DNA of 64,000 nucleotides, from the NCBI GenBank assembly GCA_045611765.1, contig JAZKXT010000004.1, positions 208,162-272,161 of the forward strand, given 5' to 3'. The notes below the pieces were generated by a model. That model was not told where the DNA came from. It made no database searches and saw only the letters and a program-made list of their open reading frames with translations. Positions 25,706 to 35,345 of the stretch are shown here, piece by piece. Every line of letters begins with the position of its first letter. The stretch's first letter is position 1. The position numbers and the translations under genes were made by a program. This DNA is from UMGS1649 sp045611765. Lineage in GTDB: Bacteria > Bacillota > Clostridia > TANB77 > CAG-465.

Positions 25706-28330
25706 ATGACAAAATACGTTTATCAATTTTCAGAAGGTAACGGCAGTCAAAGAGAACTTCTTGGTGGTAAAGGTGCTAACTTAGCAGAAATGACTAATTT
25801 AGGTATGCCTGTTCCTCAAGGATTTACTGTTACAACTGAAGCTTGTACTCGTTACTATGATGATGGAAAAGAAATTGCTCCTGAAATCGTTGACGAAGTA
25901 TTCGCAAATCTTAAAAAACTAGAAGAAATTTCTGGTAAAGAATTTGGAAGTGTAACAAACCCACTTCTAGTATCTGTTCGTTCTGGTGCTAGAGCTTCTA
26001 TGCCTGGTATGATGGATACAATATTAAACTTAGGTCTTAATGACGAAGTTGTTGAAGGCTTTGCATCCTTAACTGGCAACGAACGTTTTGCTTACGATTC
26101 TTATCGTCGTTTCGTTCAAATGTTTTCAGACGTGGTTATGGAAGTTCCAAAGAGCTACTTTGAAAAAATAATCGATGAAATGAAAGAAGCTAAAGGCGTT
26201 AGACTTGACACTGAACTTGACGCAAACGATATGAAAGAACTTGTTGTTCGTTTCAAAAATTGCTATAGAGAAGCTAAAGGTGAAGAATTCCCAACTGAGC
26301 CAAGAGTACAACTTCTTGAAGCTATAAAAGCTGTATTCAGATCTTGGGACAATCCTAGAGCAATATATTACAGAAGAATGAACGACATTCCTTCATCTTG
26401 GGGAACTGCTGTTAACGTTCAAATGATGGTATTTGGAAACATGGGAGAAACTTCAGGTACTGGTGTTGCATTCACACGTAACCCATCTACTGGTGAAAAG
26501 AAATTATATGGCGAATTCTTAATGAACGCACAAGGTGAAGATGTTGTTGCTGGTATAAGAACACCGCAAACTATAGACCAATTAAAAGAGGTTATGCCTC
26601 ATGCATACGACCAATTCGTTGAAATATGTGCAAAACTTGAAGACCATTATGCAGATATGCAAGATATGGAATTCACTATCGAAAATGGTAAGTTATATAT
26701 GCTTCAAACTAGAAACGGTAAAAGAACTGCCGCAGCGGCTTTAAAAATTGCTGTTGATTTAGTTAACGAAGGTAGAATAACTAAAGAAAAAGCTGTTTCA
26801 ATGATAGATGCTAGAAGCTTAGATTCTCTTCTACATCCTGGATTTGACGTTGCAGCTTTAAAAGCAGCTAAACCTATTGGCTCAGCTCTTCCTGCTTCTC
26901 CAGGTGCAGCTTGTGGTAAAGTGGTATTTACTGCTGCAGACGCTGTTGAATGGGCAGAAAAAGGAGAAAAAGTAGTTCTTGTTAGACTTGAAACTTCTCC
27001 AGAAGATATCGAAGGAATGCACGCAGCCCAAGGTATATTAACTGTACGTGGTGGTATGACATCTCACGCAGCAGTTGTTGCTCGTGGCATGGGTACTTGC
27101 TGTGTATCTGGTTGTGGAGAAATCGTTATAGACGAAGAAGCTAAAGTATTTACTTTAGGCGGACAAACATTCCATGAAGGAGACTATATTTCTCTTGATG
27201 GTTCTACAGGAAACATCTATGGCGAAGCAATACCTACAGTCGAAGCTTCTATTTCAGGAGACTTCGGAACAATAATGGGATGGGCTGATGAATTTAGAGT
27301 ACTTCAAGTTAGAACAAATGCGGATAGCCCAAGAGATGCTAAACAAGCGGCAGCTTTCGGCGCAGAAGGTATCGGTCTTTGCCGTACAGAGCACATGTTC
27401 TTTGAAGCAGACAGAATTAAAGCAATGAGAGAAATGATTGTTGCAGATACTGAAGAACAAAGAAGAAAAGCTTTAGATAAACTTCTTCCAATGCAAAGAG
27501 GAGACTTCGAAGGTCTTTACGAGGCTATGGAAGGTAAAGCAGTAACTATCCGTTATTTAGATCCACCTCTACACGAGTTCCTTCCAACCGAGGAAAAGGA
27601 CATTGTAGAAATTGCTGGCGAATTAGGAATAACAGTTGAACATCTAAAGAATGTTATCGCATCTTTACATGAGTTCAACCCAATGATGGGACATAGAGGA
27701 TGCCGTTTAGCAGTGTCTTATCCAGAAATTGCTGAAATGCAAACTAAAGCTGTAATCCAAGCTGCACTTAATGTGTCTAGTAGACATCCCGAATGGACAA
27801 TAGTTCCAGAAATAATGATACCACTTGTTGGTGAAGTCAAAGAACTTGCTTACGTTAAATCTATAGTTGTAGAAACTGCAGATGCTTTAATTAAAGAGGC
27901 TGGCAGCGATATGCACTATAAAGTAGGAACAATGATAGAAATACCAAGAGCGGCTGTAACAGCTGACGAAATAGCTAAAGAAGCTGAATTCTTCTCATTT
28001 GGTACAAACGACTTAACGCAAATGACATTTGGATTTAGCCGTGACGATGCGGGTAAATTCTTAAACTACTATTATGATAAAAAGATTTACGAACAAGACC
28101 CATTCGCAAGATTAGACCAAAACGGTGTTGGTAAACTTGTAGAAATGGCTGCAAAACTTGGAAAACAAACTAGACCAGATATTAAACTTGGTATCTGTGG
28201 TGAACATGGTGGAGACCCTTCTTCAATTGAGTTCTGCCATAAAGCAGGTTTAACATATGTTTCTTGCTCTCCATTTAGAGTACCTATTGCAAGACTCGCA
28301 GCGGCTCAAGCAGCTATAAATAACAAATAA
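25706..28330 (+). CDS. ppdK: Pyruvate, phosphate dikinase
   Basis: 874 residues, full length. It interconverts pyruvate, ATP and phosphate with phosphoenolpyruvate, AMP and PPi, a common glycolytic or gluconeogenic bypass in anaerobes. The N-terminal nucleotide-binding domain has LLGGKGANLAEM, the central swivelling domain has the phospho-histidine loop GGMTSHAAVVARGMG, and the C-terminal TIM barrel has GIGLCRTEHMF and GICGEHGGDPSSIEFCH with the catalytic Cys region. The SD aggaggt precedes the ATG. Codons are biased as in a highly expressed gene. Monocistronic with its own terminator. Confidence 0.97.
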   Translation: MTKYVYQFSEGNGSQRELLGGKGANLAEMTNLGMPVPQGFTVTTEACTRYYDDGKEIAPEIVDEVFANLKKLEEISGKEFGSVTNPLLVSVRSGARASMPGMMDTILNLGLNDEVVEGFASLTGNERFAYDSYRRFVQMFSDVVMEVPKSYFEKIIDEMKEAKGVRLDTELDANDMKELVVRFKNCYREAKGEEFPTEPRVQLLEAIKAVFRSWDNPRAIYYRRMNDIPSSWGTAVNVQMMVFGNMGETSGTGVAFTRNPSTGEKKLYGEFLMNAQGEDVVAGIRTPQTIDQLKEVMPHAYDQFVEICAKLEDHYADMQDMEFTIENGKLYMLQTRNGKRTAAAALKIAVDLVNEGRITKEKAVSMIDARSLDSLLHPGFDVAALKAAKPIGSALPASPGAACGKVVFTAADAVEWAEKGEKVVLVRLETSPEDIEGMHAAQGILTVRGGMTSHAAVVARGMGTCCVSGCGEIVIDEEAKVFTLGGQTFHEGDYISLDGSTGNIYGEAIPTVEASISGDFGTIMGWADEFRVLQVRTNADSPRDAKQAAAFGAEGIGLCRTEHMFFEADRIKAMREMIVADTEEQRRKALDKLLPMQRGDFEGLYEAMEGKAVTIRYLDPPLHEFLPTEEKDIVEIAGELGITVEHLKNVIASLHEFNPMMGHRGCRLAVSYPEIAEMQTKAVIQAALNVSSRHPEWTIVPEIMIPLVGEVKELAYVKSIVVETADALIKEAGSDMHYKVGTMIEIPRAAVTADEIAKEAEFFSFGTNDLTQMTFGFSRDDAGKFLNYYYDKKIYEQDPFARLDQNGVGKLVEMAAKLGKQTRPDIKLGICGEHGGDPSSIEFCHKAGLTYVSCSPFRVPIARLAAAQAAINNK

Positions 28331-28345
28331 TATTAGTAAATATTT

Positions 28346-28370
28346 AACCCCGTACAAATAGTACGGGGTT
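28346..28370 (+). terminator. Terminator of ppdK
   Basis: AACCCCGTAC / GTACGGGGTT stem with a five-base loop. Confidence 0.8.
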
Positions 28371-28387
28371 ATTGTTATATAAGAAAA

Positions 28388-28768
28388 TTATATGGGAAAA
28401 CAAAAAACTGCTACGAGTATCGCTCCCAATATAGAGCTTAATATTTCTCTCATGTGTTGACGAGGATTAACCACAATCCCAATTGCCAATACTACAGAAG
28501 CGATTGCAAATATTGTAATTGCTCCACTCAAATATTGAATACTCACTTGAAATATCCTTAACAACACTATTAAGGTAGCTAGTGTGTTCTGAATAGATGA
28601 CGCCAAATCCACTATATCCGGTAATGTTCGCTTTAAATCTTGATTAGCTATCATAGGGCTTATCCGCCTTGCTGTCCAATATCTAGAAGTTAAATAGTCC
28701 ATTAGTGGTGCAAAGTACAACAAACAATTTAATGCGGTTATTGCGAGAGCGATTATGGTTACTATCAT
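28388..28768 (-). CDS. Small multi-pass membrane protein, unknown
   Basis: 126 residues with about three or four hydrophobic segments and a basic cytoplasmic loop in the middle. Not recognised. The start is ATG 28768, which has AAGGAGA upstream; an in-frame ATG at 28813 would add a poor leader. It follows the 73-residue gene closely, so the two are probably co-transcribed. Confidence 0.5.
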   Translation of the reverse strand: MIVTIIALAITALNCLLYFAPLMDYLTSRYWTARRISPMIANQDLKRTLPDIVDLASSIQNTLATLIVLLRIFQVSIQYLSGAITIFAIASVVLAIGIVVNPRQHMREILSSILGAILVAVFCFPI

Positions 28769-28785
28769 AGAGTCATCTCCTTTTG

Positions 28786-29007
28786 TCATATTATAAGCAT
28801 AATACACAAACAAATTATCACTACCACTATCGTCATAATATTAACCATATCTGAATCAAATATAATCGATAGTATTCCCCCAATAAACAATGGTACATAC
28901 AGCAAAAGTGGTTTTAGTATTAAAGGGTTAGATGCCATTAGGCCACAAATGGGATATAATACAATGAGTACAAGCGATAATCCTATACATACACAACCAA
29001 ATAGCAT
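28786..29007 (-). CDS. Small membrane protein, unknown
   Basis: 73 residues with two or three hydrophobic helices and almost no soluble part. The SD is aaggagagg. Not recognised. It lies upstream of, and in the same direction as, the 126-residue membrane protein gene. Confidence 0.5.
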   Translation of the reverse strand: MLFGCVCIGLSLVLIVLYPICGLMASNPLILKPLLLYVPLFIGGILSIIFDSDMVNIMTIVVVIICLCIMLII

Positions 29008-29110
29008 ATTATCCTCTCCTTTATTAAAAGTTTTAATTAGTTTTTATTTAACAACTACATTATACCACAAAAAACTAAAGAAGTACAGCTTTGCTATACT
29101 TCCTCTACTT

Positions 29111-29281
29111 TTATTCTTCAACTGGTGCACCCATTGGGCAAACCCCAGCACATGTTCCGCAAGAGATACATTTGTCTGGGTCTATAACATATTTCCCATC
29201 TCCTTCTGAAATTGCTCCTACTGGGCATTCTGCTGCGCATGCTCCACAGCCTATGCATTCATCACTTATTCTGTATGCCAT
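29111..29281 (-). CDS. 2[4Fe-4S] ferredoxin
   Basis: 56 residues. Two cluster motifs are visible: CIGCGACAAECP and CISCGTCAGVCP, each CxxCxxCxxxCP. This is the clostridial 8-Fe ferredoxin, a low-potential electron carrier. The start ATG at 29281 has AGGGGAAG upstream. A likely partner for ferredoxin-dependent enzymes, possibly including the FTR-like protein of the nrd operon (inference). Confidence 0.96.
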   Translation of the reverse strand: MAYRISDECIGCGACAAECPVGAISEGDGKYVIDPDKCISCGTCAGVCPMGAPVEE

Positions 29282-29334
29282 AATTTTCACTTCCCCTCTT
29301 TATATAATTTATCATATTGTTATTTACCTTTAGT

Positions 29335-30168
29335 TTATTGTTTTTCCTCTTTTTTCTTATCTCTTTTAATGTCTTTAACTTCTACCGTTTCAAATCTTTC
29401 TTCGCCTTGCGGGCCTATTTTAAGCCTAACTTTTTCATTTAAAATATCTAAAGATACTACCTTACAAAGTTCCCCCTCATATTTTACCATTTCATTTACC
29501 TTTGGCAAATTCTTAAGTTTCTCTTTATATACTTCTTCTTCATATTTTAAACAACATTTAAATCTACCACAATTTCCAGATAGTTTCTGCATATTTATTT
29601 GAAGGCCTTGTTCTTTTGCCATTTTTATCGTTACTGTTTCGAAATCCGGCAAGAATGTTCTACAACAAACTTCTTTACCACATGTGCCTACGTTATCAAA
29701 CGCTTTGACTTCATCTCGAGGGCCAACTTGCCTAAGCTCAATTCTTACTCTGTACTCATTAGCTAGTTCTTTAACTATTTCTCTAAAGTCTACTCTATCT
29801 TCAGCTACAAAATAGCATATTAATTTACTCTTATCTAAAGTATATTCTGCATGTATAAATTTCATGTCTAATTTATATCTTCTAGCTAGTTTTTTACATG
29901 TTTCTAAAGCTTTTTTAGCGTCATTCACTAGTTCCTTTTGTCTTTCTATATCCTGCTTAGTAGCAACTCTATCTATGTTAATAACGTCTTCCTTATAGTT
30001 TAATTTTTTAATCTCATCTATTGTTTTTATAGAAACAACGCGTCCAATTTCTTGACCTCTCTCAGACATTGCTACTACTTTATCCCCTATTTTCACTTCA
30101 TGATTTAGAGGGTTCATATAATACAGTTTGCCTGTTTTAGCAAATCTTACTCCAATTACATTGTCCAT
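29335..30168 (-). CDS. ricT: PSP1/RicT-family protein
   Basis: 277 residues. It has the PSP1 C-terminal domain with the conserved cysteines in GTCGKEVCCRTFL and GNCGRFKCCLKYEEE. In Bacillus RicT (YaaT) forms a complex with RicA and RicF that carries Fe-S clusters and affects RNase Y processing and sporulation. It starts right after holB (1 bp), matching the holB-yaaT order in Firmicutes. The Lys-rich C-terminus is family-typical. Confidence 0.92.
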   Translation of the reverse strand: MDNVIGVRFAKTGKLYYMNPLNHEVKIGDKVVAMSERGQEIGRVVSIKTIDEIKKLNYKEDVINIDRVATKQDIERQKELVNDAKKALETCKKLARRYKLDMKFIHAEYTLDKSKLICYFVAEDRVDFREIVKELANEYRVRIELRQVGPRDEVKAFDNVGTCGKEVCCRTFLPDFETVTIKMAKEQGLQINMQKLSGNCGRFKCCLKYEEEVYKEKLKNLPKVNEMVKYEGELCKVVSLDILNEKVRLKIGPQGEERFETVEVKDIKRDKKKEEKQ

Positions 30169-31002
30169 TTATTTGCCTCCTTTCATTATATATATATTTA
30201 ATGCTTGTTTTACTATATCTTCATTAGCATTTTGTTTCATTCTATTTCTAGCATTCTCTATTACTAGAATTTGAGCAAAGTTGTTATCCTTCATAAATAA
30301 ATGTTGTAGATAATTAAATGTTTCGTCCTCTTTAAAACTTACGTATTCAATAGTCTTCATAGCTCCTAGCATATCTTTCTTCTTATAGCACTTATATAAT
30401 TCGTCTATTTTCAAATATTTATTATCCTCTGCCTTAGTTAGTTCCACTGCAACTTTAAACGAGCCATTAGCATATTCTAGTTTGTTATCATCAAGCTGTA
30501 CATTATATTTTTCTTTAAGCATGAGGCAAATATCCGAATTGCATAACGGATTAAACACCACTTTATTTACACGAGATAAAACCGTTGTAAGTAACGCTTT
30601 CTCGTTATTTGTTATTAATATAATTACAACATATTTGGGTGGTTCCTCTAGTGTTTTTAATAACGCGTTTTGAGCCGCTGTGTTTAAAAGATGTGCATCA
30701 TTTATTATATACACCTTGTAATTTCCAGTTGCCGGCGCAACATAAACATCATTTACAATTTTGTTTCTTACTTGCTCTACAATTATTTCCTTTTTATCTG
30801 GCTGTTTTTCTATGTATTTATAGTCCACACAAGTTTCCAAGTTATTTGTATTAAGTAGTTTCTTTGCAAATTCTATAGCTAAACTCTTTTTGCCAATTCC
30901 TTCTGTTCCTAAAAAAAGATACGCATGAGATACTTTGGACCCATTAAAGTCTGACGTTAACTGTTTTTTCACATTATTATGCCCTAGTATATTCTCAAAC
31001 AT
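30169..31002 (-). CDS. holB: DNA polymerase III delta-prime subunit
   Basis: 277 residues. AAA+ clamp-loader fold: Walker A position FLGTEGIGKKSLA, then YIINDAHLLNTAAQNALLKTLEEPP and a sensor-1 region. The canonical zinc module of other clamp-loader subunits is missing, as is usual in short delta-prime proteins. It lies between lepB and ricT in a tight minus-strand operon. Confidence 0.9.
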   Translation of the reverse strand: MFENILGHNNVKKQLTSDFNGSKVSHAYLFLGTEGIGKKSLAIEFAKKLLNTNNLETCVDYKYIEKQPDKKEIIVEQVRNKIVNDVYVAPATGNYKVYIINDAHLLNTAAQNALLKTLEEPPKYVVIILITNNEKALLTTVLSRVNKVVFNPLCNSDICLMLKEKYNVQLDDNKLEYANGSFKVAVELTKAEDNKYLKIDELYKCYKKKDMLGAMKTIEYVSFKEDETFNYLQHLFMKDNNFAQILVIENARNRMKQNANEDIVKQALNIYIMKGGK

Positions 31003-31015
31003 ATCTTTCTCCTTT

Positions 31016-31642
31016 TTATAAACTACCTATTTTATTTAATGGCCAAATCCTTGTTACAACTTTACCTTCTATTTTTGCTTCAGGTATTAGACCTAGTTCT
31101 CTGCTGTCTTTACTTCCTTCGCGGTTATCTCCCATTACGAAATAATATCCTTCTGGAATTATAACATCATAATAGTTACCCATTCTTGGTGTTTTCAAAC
31201 CTTCTACTAAATAAGATTCTTCTAATATTTCATCATTTATATATACTTCGCCAGTTTCTGCTATATATATGTGGTCTCCCGGAATTCCTATTATTCTTTT
31301 TATGTAACTTCTCTTACCAATTCCCATAATATTATACGTAAAATATCCCAATCCGCTTTTAGACTCGTATACTGCAAAGTCTGTTTCGTTTGACTCAACA
31401 TCTATTGGCGCTTCAAGTATAACAACATCTGACCTATTTATACTTTTGTTAAAAAGTACACGTCTAGATATAACCACTCTATCTCCATCTTTAGATGTCG
31501 GGTACATAGAAGATTGTTTTACACCAGCAATAGTGCCTATAAAATAGTTTATAACTAAATAAATTGCATAAGCTATCACAAAGCATAAAACCCATTCTAG
31601 AATTTCCTTTACCCAATTATTTTTTAACATCTTTTCTTCCAT
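31016..31642 (-). CDS. lepB: Signal peptidase I
   Basis: 208 residues, one N-terminal transmembrane helix (about residues 14-34). The catalytic Ser lies in GVKQSSMYPT and the general-base Lys in SYIKRIIGIPGD; MGDNREGSKDSRELG completes the family signature. It removes signal peptides at the outer face of the membrane. It begins 2 bp after metG ends. Confidence 0.95.
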   Translation of the reverse strand: MEEKMLKNNWVKEILEWVLCFVIAYAIYLVINYFIGTIAGVKQSSMYPTSKDGDRVVISRRVLFNKSINRSDVVILEAPIDVESNETDFAVYESKSGLGYFTYNIMGIGKRSYIKRIIGIPGDHIYIAETGEVYINDEILEESYLVEGLKTPRMGNYYDVIIPEGYYFVMGDNREGSKDSRELGLIPEAKIEGKVVTRIWPLNKIGSL

Positions 31643-31644
31643 AT

Positions 31645-33579
31645 TTAGTGAATACCTTCTCCTATTTCAATATCCCCATCTATTGTAAGAAGTTTTACTT
31701 TTTCTCCATCGCCAGCTGCCAAAAGCATTCCGTTTGATTCAATACCTCTAAGTTTTGCCGGTTTAAGATTACTTACAAGTACTACTTTCTTTCCTATAAG
31801 CTCAGCCTCAGTGTAGTATGGTACAAGTCCAGATACTACCGTTCTTTGTTCTTTCCCTAAATCCACTGTAAGTTTGTATAACTTGCTAGCTCCCTCTACT
31901 CTTTCTACAGTTAATATTTGTGCGACTTTTAATTCAACTTTATCTAGTTCAGCTATTGTTATTAGATTTGGCTCTTTCGCTTGTTGTTCCGCTTCATACG
32001 CGGTTTTTTTCGCCTCAAACTTAGCTTGTATTTCTTCAAGTTTAGTTTTTTCGTCTATTCTATTAAATAGAGGTTTTGCTTCTCCAACTTTAGTTTCAGC
32101 TACATATCCTCCAAATGCTTTAACACTTTCTAAATCTCTTACACAAGCATTTATTTCATCTAATATTTTAGTAGCTGTTTCAGGCATAATTGGCGCTAAC
32201 AATACTCCTAGAACTCTTACTGTTTCTATTAGATTGTATAGTACTGTTTTTAATCTATCTTTATTTTCTTCTTTAGCCAAAGTCCAAGGCATTGTTTCAT
32301 CTATATATTTATTGCTTCTTCTTGCCAAATTCATTACAGATTCAATGGCTTCAGACACTTTGTAGCCATCCATTTTTGTTATATATATATCTACTGTATC
32401 TTTAGCATAAGCTATTAATTCATTGTCTACATCATCTGTTGCTATAGGAGCGTAAACCACTCCATCAAAGTATTTATTTACCATTGCAACAGTCCTATTT
32501 ACAAGATTTCCTAATGTATTTGCAAGGTCTGAATTATATCTCGCTATGACATTTTCATATGTTATGCTTCCATCTTGTGCAAAAGGCATTTCTGCTAAAG
32601 AATAATATCTTACGGCATCTACGCCGAATTCATCAGCAAGCTCATCAGCATATATAACATTACCTTTAGATTTGCTCATTTTATCTTCGCCAAATAGCAT
32701 CCAACCATGAGCGTATATCTTTTTAGGCAATGGTTCGCCTAATGCCATTAGTATTATTGGCCAATATATGGCATGGAATCTTAAAATATCTTTTCCTATT
32801 ACATGCAAATCTGCCGGCCAGTTTTTGTTATATAGTTCAGACTTGCTGTCTAGTTTATATCCTAGCGCTGTTATATAGTTTGTTAATGCATCAATCCATA
32901 CATAAGTCACATGCTTTGGATTAAAGCTTACTGGAACCCCCCACGTAAATGAAGTTCTAGAAACGCATAAATCTTGAAGTCCTGCTTTTAAGAAGTTGTT
33001 CATTATTTCTTTTTTTCTAGATTCTGGTTCTATCCATTCTGGATGTGATTCTATATGCTCTATAAGCCTATCTTGATATTTACTACACTTTAAGAAGTAC
33101 GCTTCTTCTTTAGCAGGTTTAACTTCTCTTCCACAGTCTGGGCATTTTCCATCTACAAGTTGTGACTCTGTAAAGAATGATTCACAAGGTGTACAGTAAA
33201 GGCCTTCATATTCCCCAAGATAAATATCTCCTTGGTCATATAATTTTTTGAATATTTTTTGAACTGTTTCTTCATGATAATCATCTGTTGTACGTATAAA
33301 ATGATTATATTCTACGTTCATTAAATCCCATATCCTTCTTATTTCACCAGCCACGTTATCTACATATGCTTTTGGTTCAATACCGCTTGCTTCAGCAAGT
33401 TCTTGTATTTTTGCTCCATGTTCATCTGTACCTGTTAACATGTACACGTCTTTACCTTGCATCTTTTTAAAACGTGCTATTGCATCTGTTAATATTATCT
33501 CATATGTATTACCTATATGAGGTTTTTTTGAAGTATATGCAATCGCTGTTGTTATATAAAATTTTTCTTTATTTTCCAT
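31645..33579 (-). CDS. metG: Methionyl-tRNA synthetase
   Basis: 644 residues. Class I synthetase with KPHIGN (HIGH-like) and KMSKSKGN motifs, a zinc knuckle (CTPCESFF...CPDCG), the anticodon-binding helix bundle, and a C-terminal tRNA-binding OB domain (VELKVAQILTVERVEGASKLYKL). It charges tRNA-Met. First gene of metG-lepB-holB-ricT. I see no T-box leader in the upstream 180 bases. Confidence 0.97.
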   Translation of the reverse strand: MENKEKFYITTAIAYTSKKPHIGNTYEIILTDAIARFKKMQGKDVYMLTGTDEHGAKIQELAEASGIEPKAYVDNVAGEIRRIWDLMNVEYNHFIRTTDDYHEETVQKIFKKLYDQGDIYLGEYEGLYCTPCESFFTESQLVDGKCPDCGREVKPAKEEAYFLKCSKYQDRLIEHIESHPEWIEPESRKKEIMNNFLKAGLQDLCVSRTSFTWGVPVSFNPKHVTYVWIDALTNYITALGYKLDSKSELYNKNWPADLHVIGKDILRFHAIYWPIILMALGEPLPKKIYAHGWMLFGEDKMSKSKGNVIYADELADEFGVDAVRYYSLAEMPFAQDGSITYENVIARYNSDLANTLGNLVNRTVAMVNKYFDGVVYAPIATDDVDNELIAYAKDTVDIYITKMDGYKVSEAIESVMNLARRSNKYIDETMPWTLAKEENKDRLKTVLYNLIETVRVLGVLLAPIMPETATKILDEINACVRDLESVKAFGGYVAETKVGEAKPLFNRIDEKTKLEEIQAKFEAKKTAYEAEQQAKEPNLITIAELDKVELKVAQILTVERVEGASKLYKLTVDLGKEQRTVVSGLVPYYTEAELIGKKVVLVSNLKPAKLRGIESNGMLLAAGDGEKVKLLTIDGDIEIGEGIH

Positions 33580-33705
33580 TTAAGTCTCCTCCTTGATTTT
33601 GTAATACATTTACACATTTTTCACTAATTATAATTATCTCACAGCAAGGAGTATTTGTCAATGAAAAACACTCTCATAATCCTAGCCATTTCATACTCAC
33701 GAAAG

Positions 33706-33731
33706 ACACAGGCGAATATATTCGCCTGTGT
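33706..33731. terminator. Hairpin terminator between the nuclease gene and metG
   Basis: ACACAGGCGAA / TTCGCCTGTGT stem with a TATA loop. The T-run is stronger in the plus direction, but position suggests it ends the minus-strand nuclease gene. Confidence 0.6.
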
Positions 33732-33760
33732 TTTTCATTTCGCTTTATTACTGTTTGCAG

Positions 33761-34504
33761 TTATTTTTGTCTTGACGCAATGCTTGCGCCAGTTGCATAA
33801 TCTATGACAATTCCTGGTTGCACATTATATACGTACACATTAAAGCAAATTCCTATTCCCAAATCTTCTACAGAATATGCCTCTATTTGAACACCACTTG
33901 CAAGTAAATCATTGCCTTTAAAAACAGGGGTAACTCTATAGAGCACATGGTTTCGAGGATGTTCACTAATATATTCAGCAACCATATTCTCAAAAGGCAA
34001 CATCCCTTCTGTATTCATATATCTCGTGCCTGTAATTAAATTCTTCTTATTAGCGTTTTCTCCAGCTAACTGATATCCTATTAAATGGCAACGATTATAT
34101 AAATAATTGCCTTCTATAATTCCTTTATACGCTGCCTGCTTCCAGCCTGTAGGAATTACATTTGAAATCGATTCTCTTTCTTCATCGTTAGCTGGCATAA
34201 TATTTTTACAAATACTTGCAAATGCAACGCCACATCTTCCCAAGTTATCTAAATTACTATAATACTCAAATTCTTTGGTGTCAATTTCATCTTCACTGAA
34301 ATCCGGAACATTATTGTTTATATAGACGTATGGCGAATCAGAGTATTCAGGTATGTTTGAAAGTTCTATATTTACATTAACAAGATTAGAACTTTCTTGT
34401 TCTAGCGGATTAATTCCTTTAAGATAATCTAGTCCCGCAAATATTACAAAGACAACAATAACTAATAACTTACCTATACTAAATTTAGTATTATGTTTTT
34501 TCAT
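33761..34504 (-). CDS. Secreted DNA/RNA non-specific endonuclease
   Basis: 247 residues. An N-terminal signal anchor (about residues 11-27) and an EndA/Spd-type beta-beta-alpha-metal nuclease domain: YNRCHLIGYQLAGENANKKN with the catalytic His, then LITGTRYMN and MLPFE. Such enzymes degrade extracellular DNA or act in DNA uptake. The ATG has AAGGAG. A small unknown gene lies 40 bp upstream and may be co-transcribed. Confidence 0.88.
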   Translation of the reverse strand: MKKHNTKFSIGKLLVIVVFVIFAGLDYLKGINPLEQESSNLVNVNIELSNIPEYSDSPYVYINNNVPDFSEDEIDTKEFEYYSNLDNLGRCGVAFASICKNIMPANDEERESISNVIPTGWKQAAYKGIIEGNYLYNRCHLIGYQLAGENANKKNLITGTRYMNTEGMLPFENMVAEYISEHPRNHVLYRVTPVFKGNDLLASGVQIEAYSVEDLGIGICFNVYVYNVQPGIVIDYATGASIASRQK

Positions 34505-34544
34505 GTGTTTTCTCCTTTATACAATATAATAATATATTTATTTG

Positions 34545-34772
34545 CTACGAGTTTATAATATGGTATCCATATTCAGAATACAACTCATATTTGCCGTCTT
34601 TGTATATAAGCATCGTGCCCTCTTTAGCAACAGCTAGTAGCTCTTCAGATGTTATTGTCTCTTTAAACTCTTTGGCAGATTTCTCAGTAAAATCCCATAA
34701 ATATATTTGTTCACCCCTGTCTTCAGTAACAAAATATAGATGTCCTTCTTTTCTATGTTGATTGTGTTCCAC
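34545..34772 (-). CDS. Unknown 75-residue protein with GTG start
   Basis: Small soluble protein with alternating charged strands (HLYFVTEDRGEQIYLWDF), not recognised. The start is GTG at 34772 with GGGAGG six bases upstream; an upstream ATG in frame at 34850 has no SD and lies in the promoter. Probably one transcript with the nuclease gene. Confidence 0.5.
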   Translation of the reverse strand: MEHNQHRKEGHLYFVTEDRGEQIYLWDFTEKSAKEFKETITSEELLAVAKEGTMLIYKDGKYELYSEYGYHIINS

Positions 34773-34821
34773 TTTAATTCCTCCCAAATAATTATTTCGA
34801 GCTATACTTTTATGCAAATTT

Positions 34822-34850
34822 ATTTTAACATGTCTTAATGATTTTTTCAA
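34822..34850 (-). promoter_or_regulatory. Sigma-A promoter for the small gene and nuclease
   Basis: Minus strand: TTGAAA (34845-34850), 17-base spacer, TAAAAT (34822-34827). Confidence 0.65.
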
Positions 34851-34869
34851 CTAATACAAGCTGTTATAC

Positions 34870-34926
34870 ATACGCAAAAAGAAGGCCGTTAAGCCTTCTA
34901 ATATGGTCGGAGTGACAGGACCCGAA
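34870..34926. repeat. Left attachment-site repeat (tRNA-Pro 3' end plus terminator)
   Basis: Matches 41327-41383 with one difference (g/t at the terminator loop). It contains bases 34901-34926 of tRNA-Pro 3' sequence ending at cccgaa, after which the tRNA match stops. Confidence 0.88.
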
Positions 34927-35067
34927 TGTGATTTTGTTATTATTTCAATTTATTATAAAGTATTTCAAACCAGCTTATTTGCTGGCTTTCAAAGATTGTA
35001 TTTATTTCTTATTATCTTGATTTGTTTTAATTTATTTCAAATTTCGTCACAAATCCGTCACAATTTT
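34927..35067. repeat. Inner repeat, left copy (candidate recombinase arm region)
   Basis: Starts directly after the tRNA fragment and resembles 41176-41316 over the same 141-bp length (roughly 80-85 percent by eye). Both end in cgtcacaaatccgtcacaa, two 8-base direct repeats spaced by one helical turn, like integrase arm sites. Confidence 0.75.
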
Positions 35068-35084
35068 CACACACATATGATAAA

Positions 35085-35111
35085 ACCAGAATAGGAATTT
35101 CCTACTCTGGT
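35085..35111 (-). terminator. Terminator of the helicase transcript
   Basis: ACCAGAGTAGGAA / TTCCTATTCTGGT on the minus strand, followed by TTTT. Confidence 0.75.
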
Positions 35112-35116
35112 CTCAT

Positions 35117-35344
35117 TTAATTTTTCTTATTCAATTTTTCTAGTTTATCTAAATTTGTTCTTATATTTTCTTTATGAAATTCTATTTTTTTCTTATATAC
35201 TTCTTGCATTTCTTTTAAAAGAGCAATTTGTTCTTTATATAATTTTTCTAAAGCATCAATATCTTGTTCAGATAAATCTTCTTCAAGAACAATTCCGGCT
35301 TCTAAATCTTCTTGTAATTTTAATAATCTTTGTTTTTCATCCAT
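35117..35344 (-). CDS. Small coiled-coil protein after the helicase
   Basis: 75 residues from ATG 35344 (MDEKQRLLKLQEDLEAG), chosen because AGGTGA lies six bases before it. The protein is almost all charged helix with heptad-like Leu spacing. It begins 1 bp after the helicase stop, so it is translated with it. Function unknown; possibly a helicase partner. Confidence 0.62.
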   Translation of the reverse strand: MDEKQRLLKLQEDLEAGIVLEEDLSEQDIDALEKLYKEQIALLKEMQEVYKKKIEFHKENIRTNLDKLEKLNKKN

Positions 35345-35345
35345 C

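Noticed and set aside
33580..33760. Possible T-box or other riboswitch before metG
   Set aside because: No T-box sequence or specifier-type stem is visible; only the terminator hairpin of the upstream gene.
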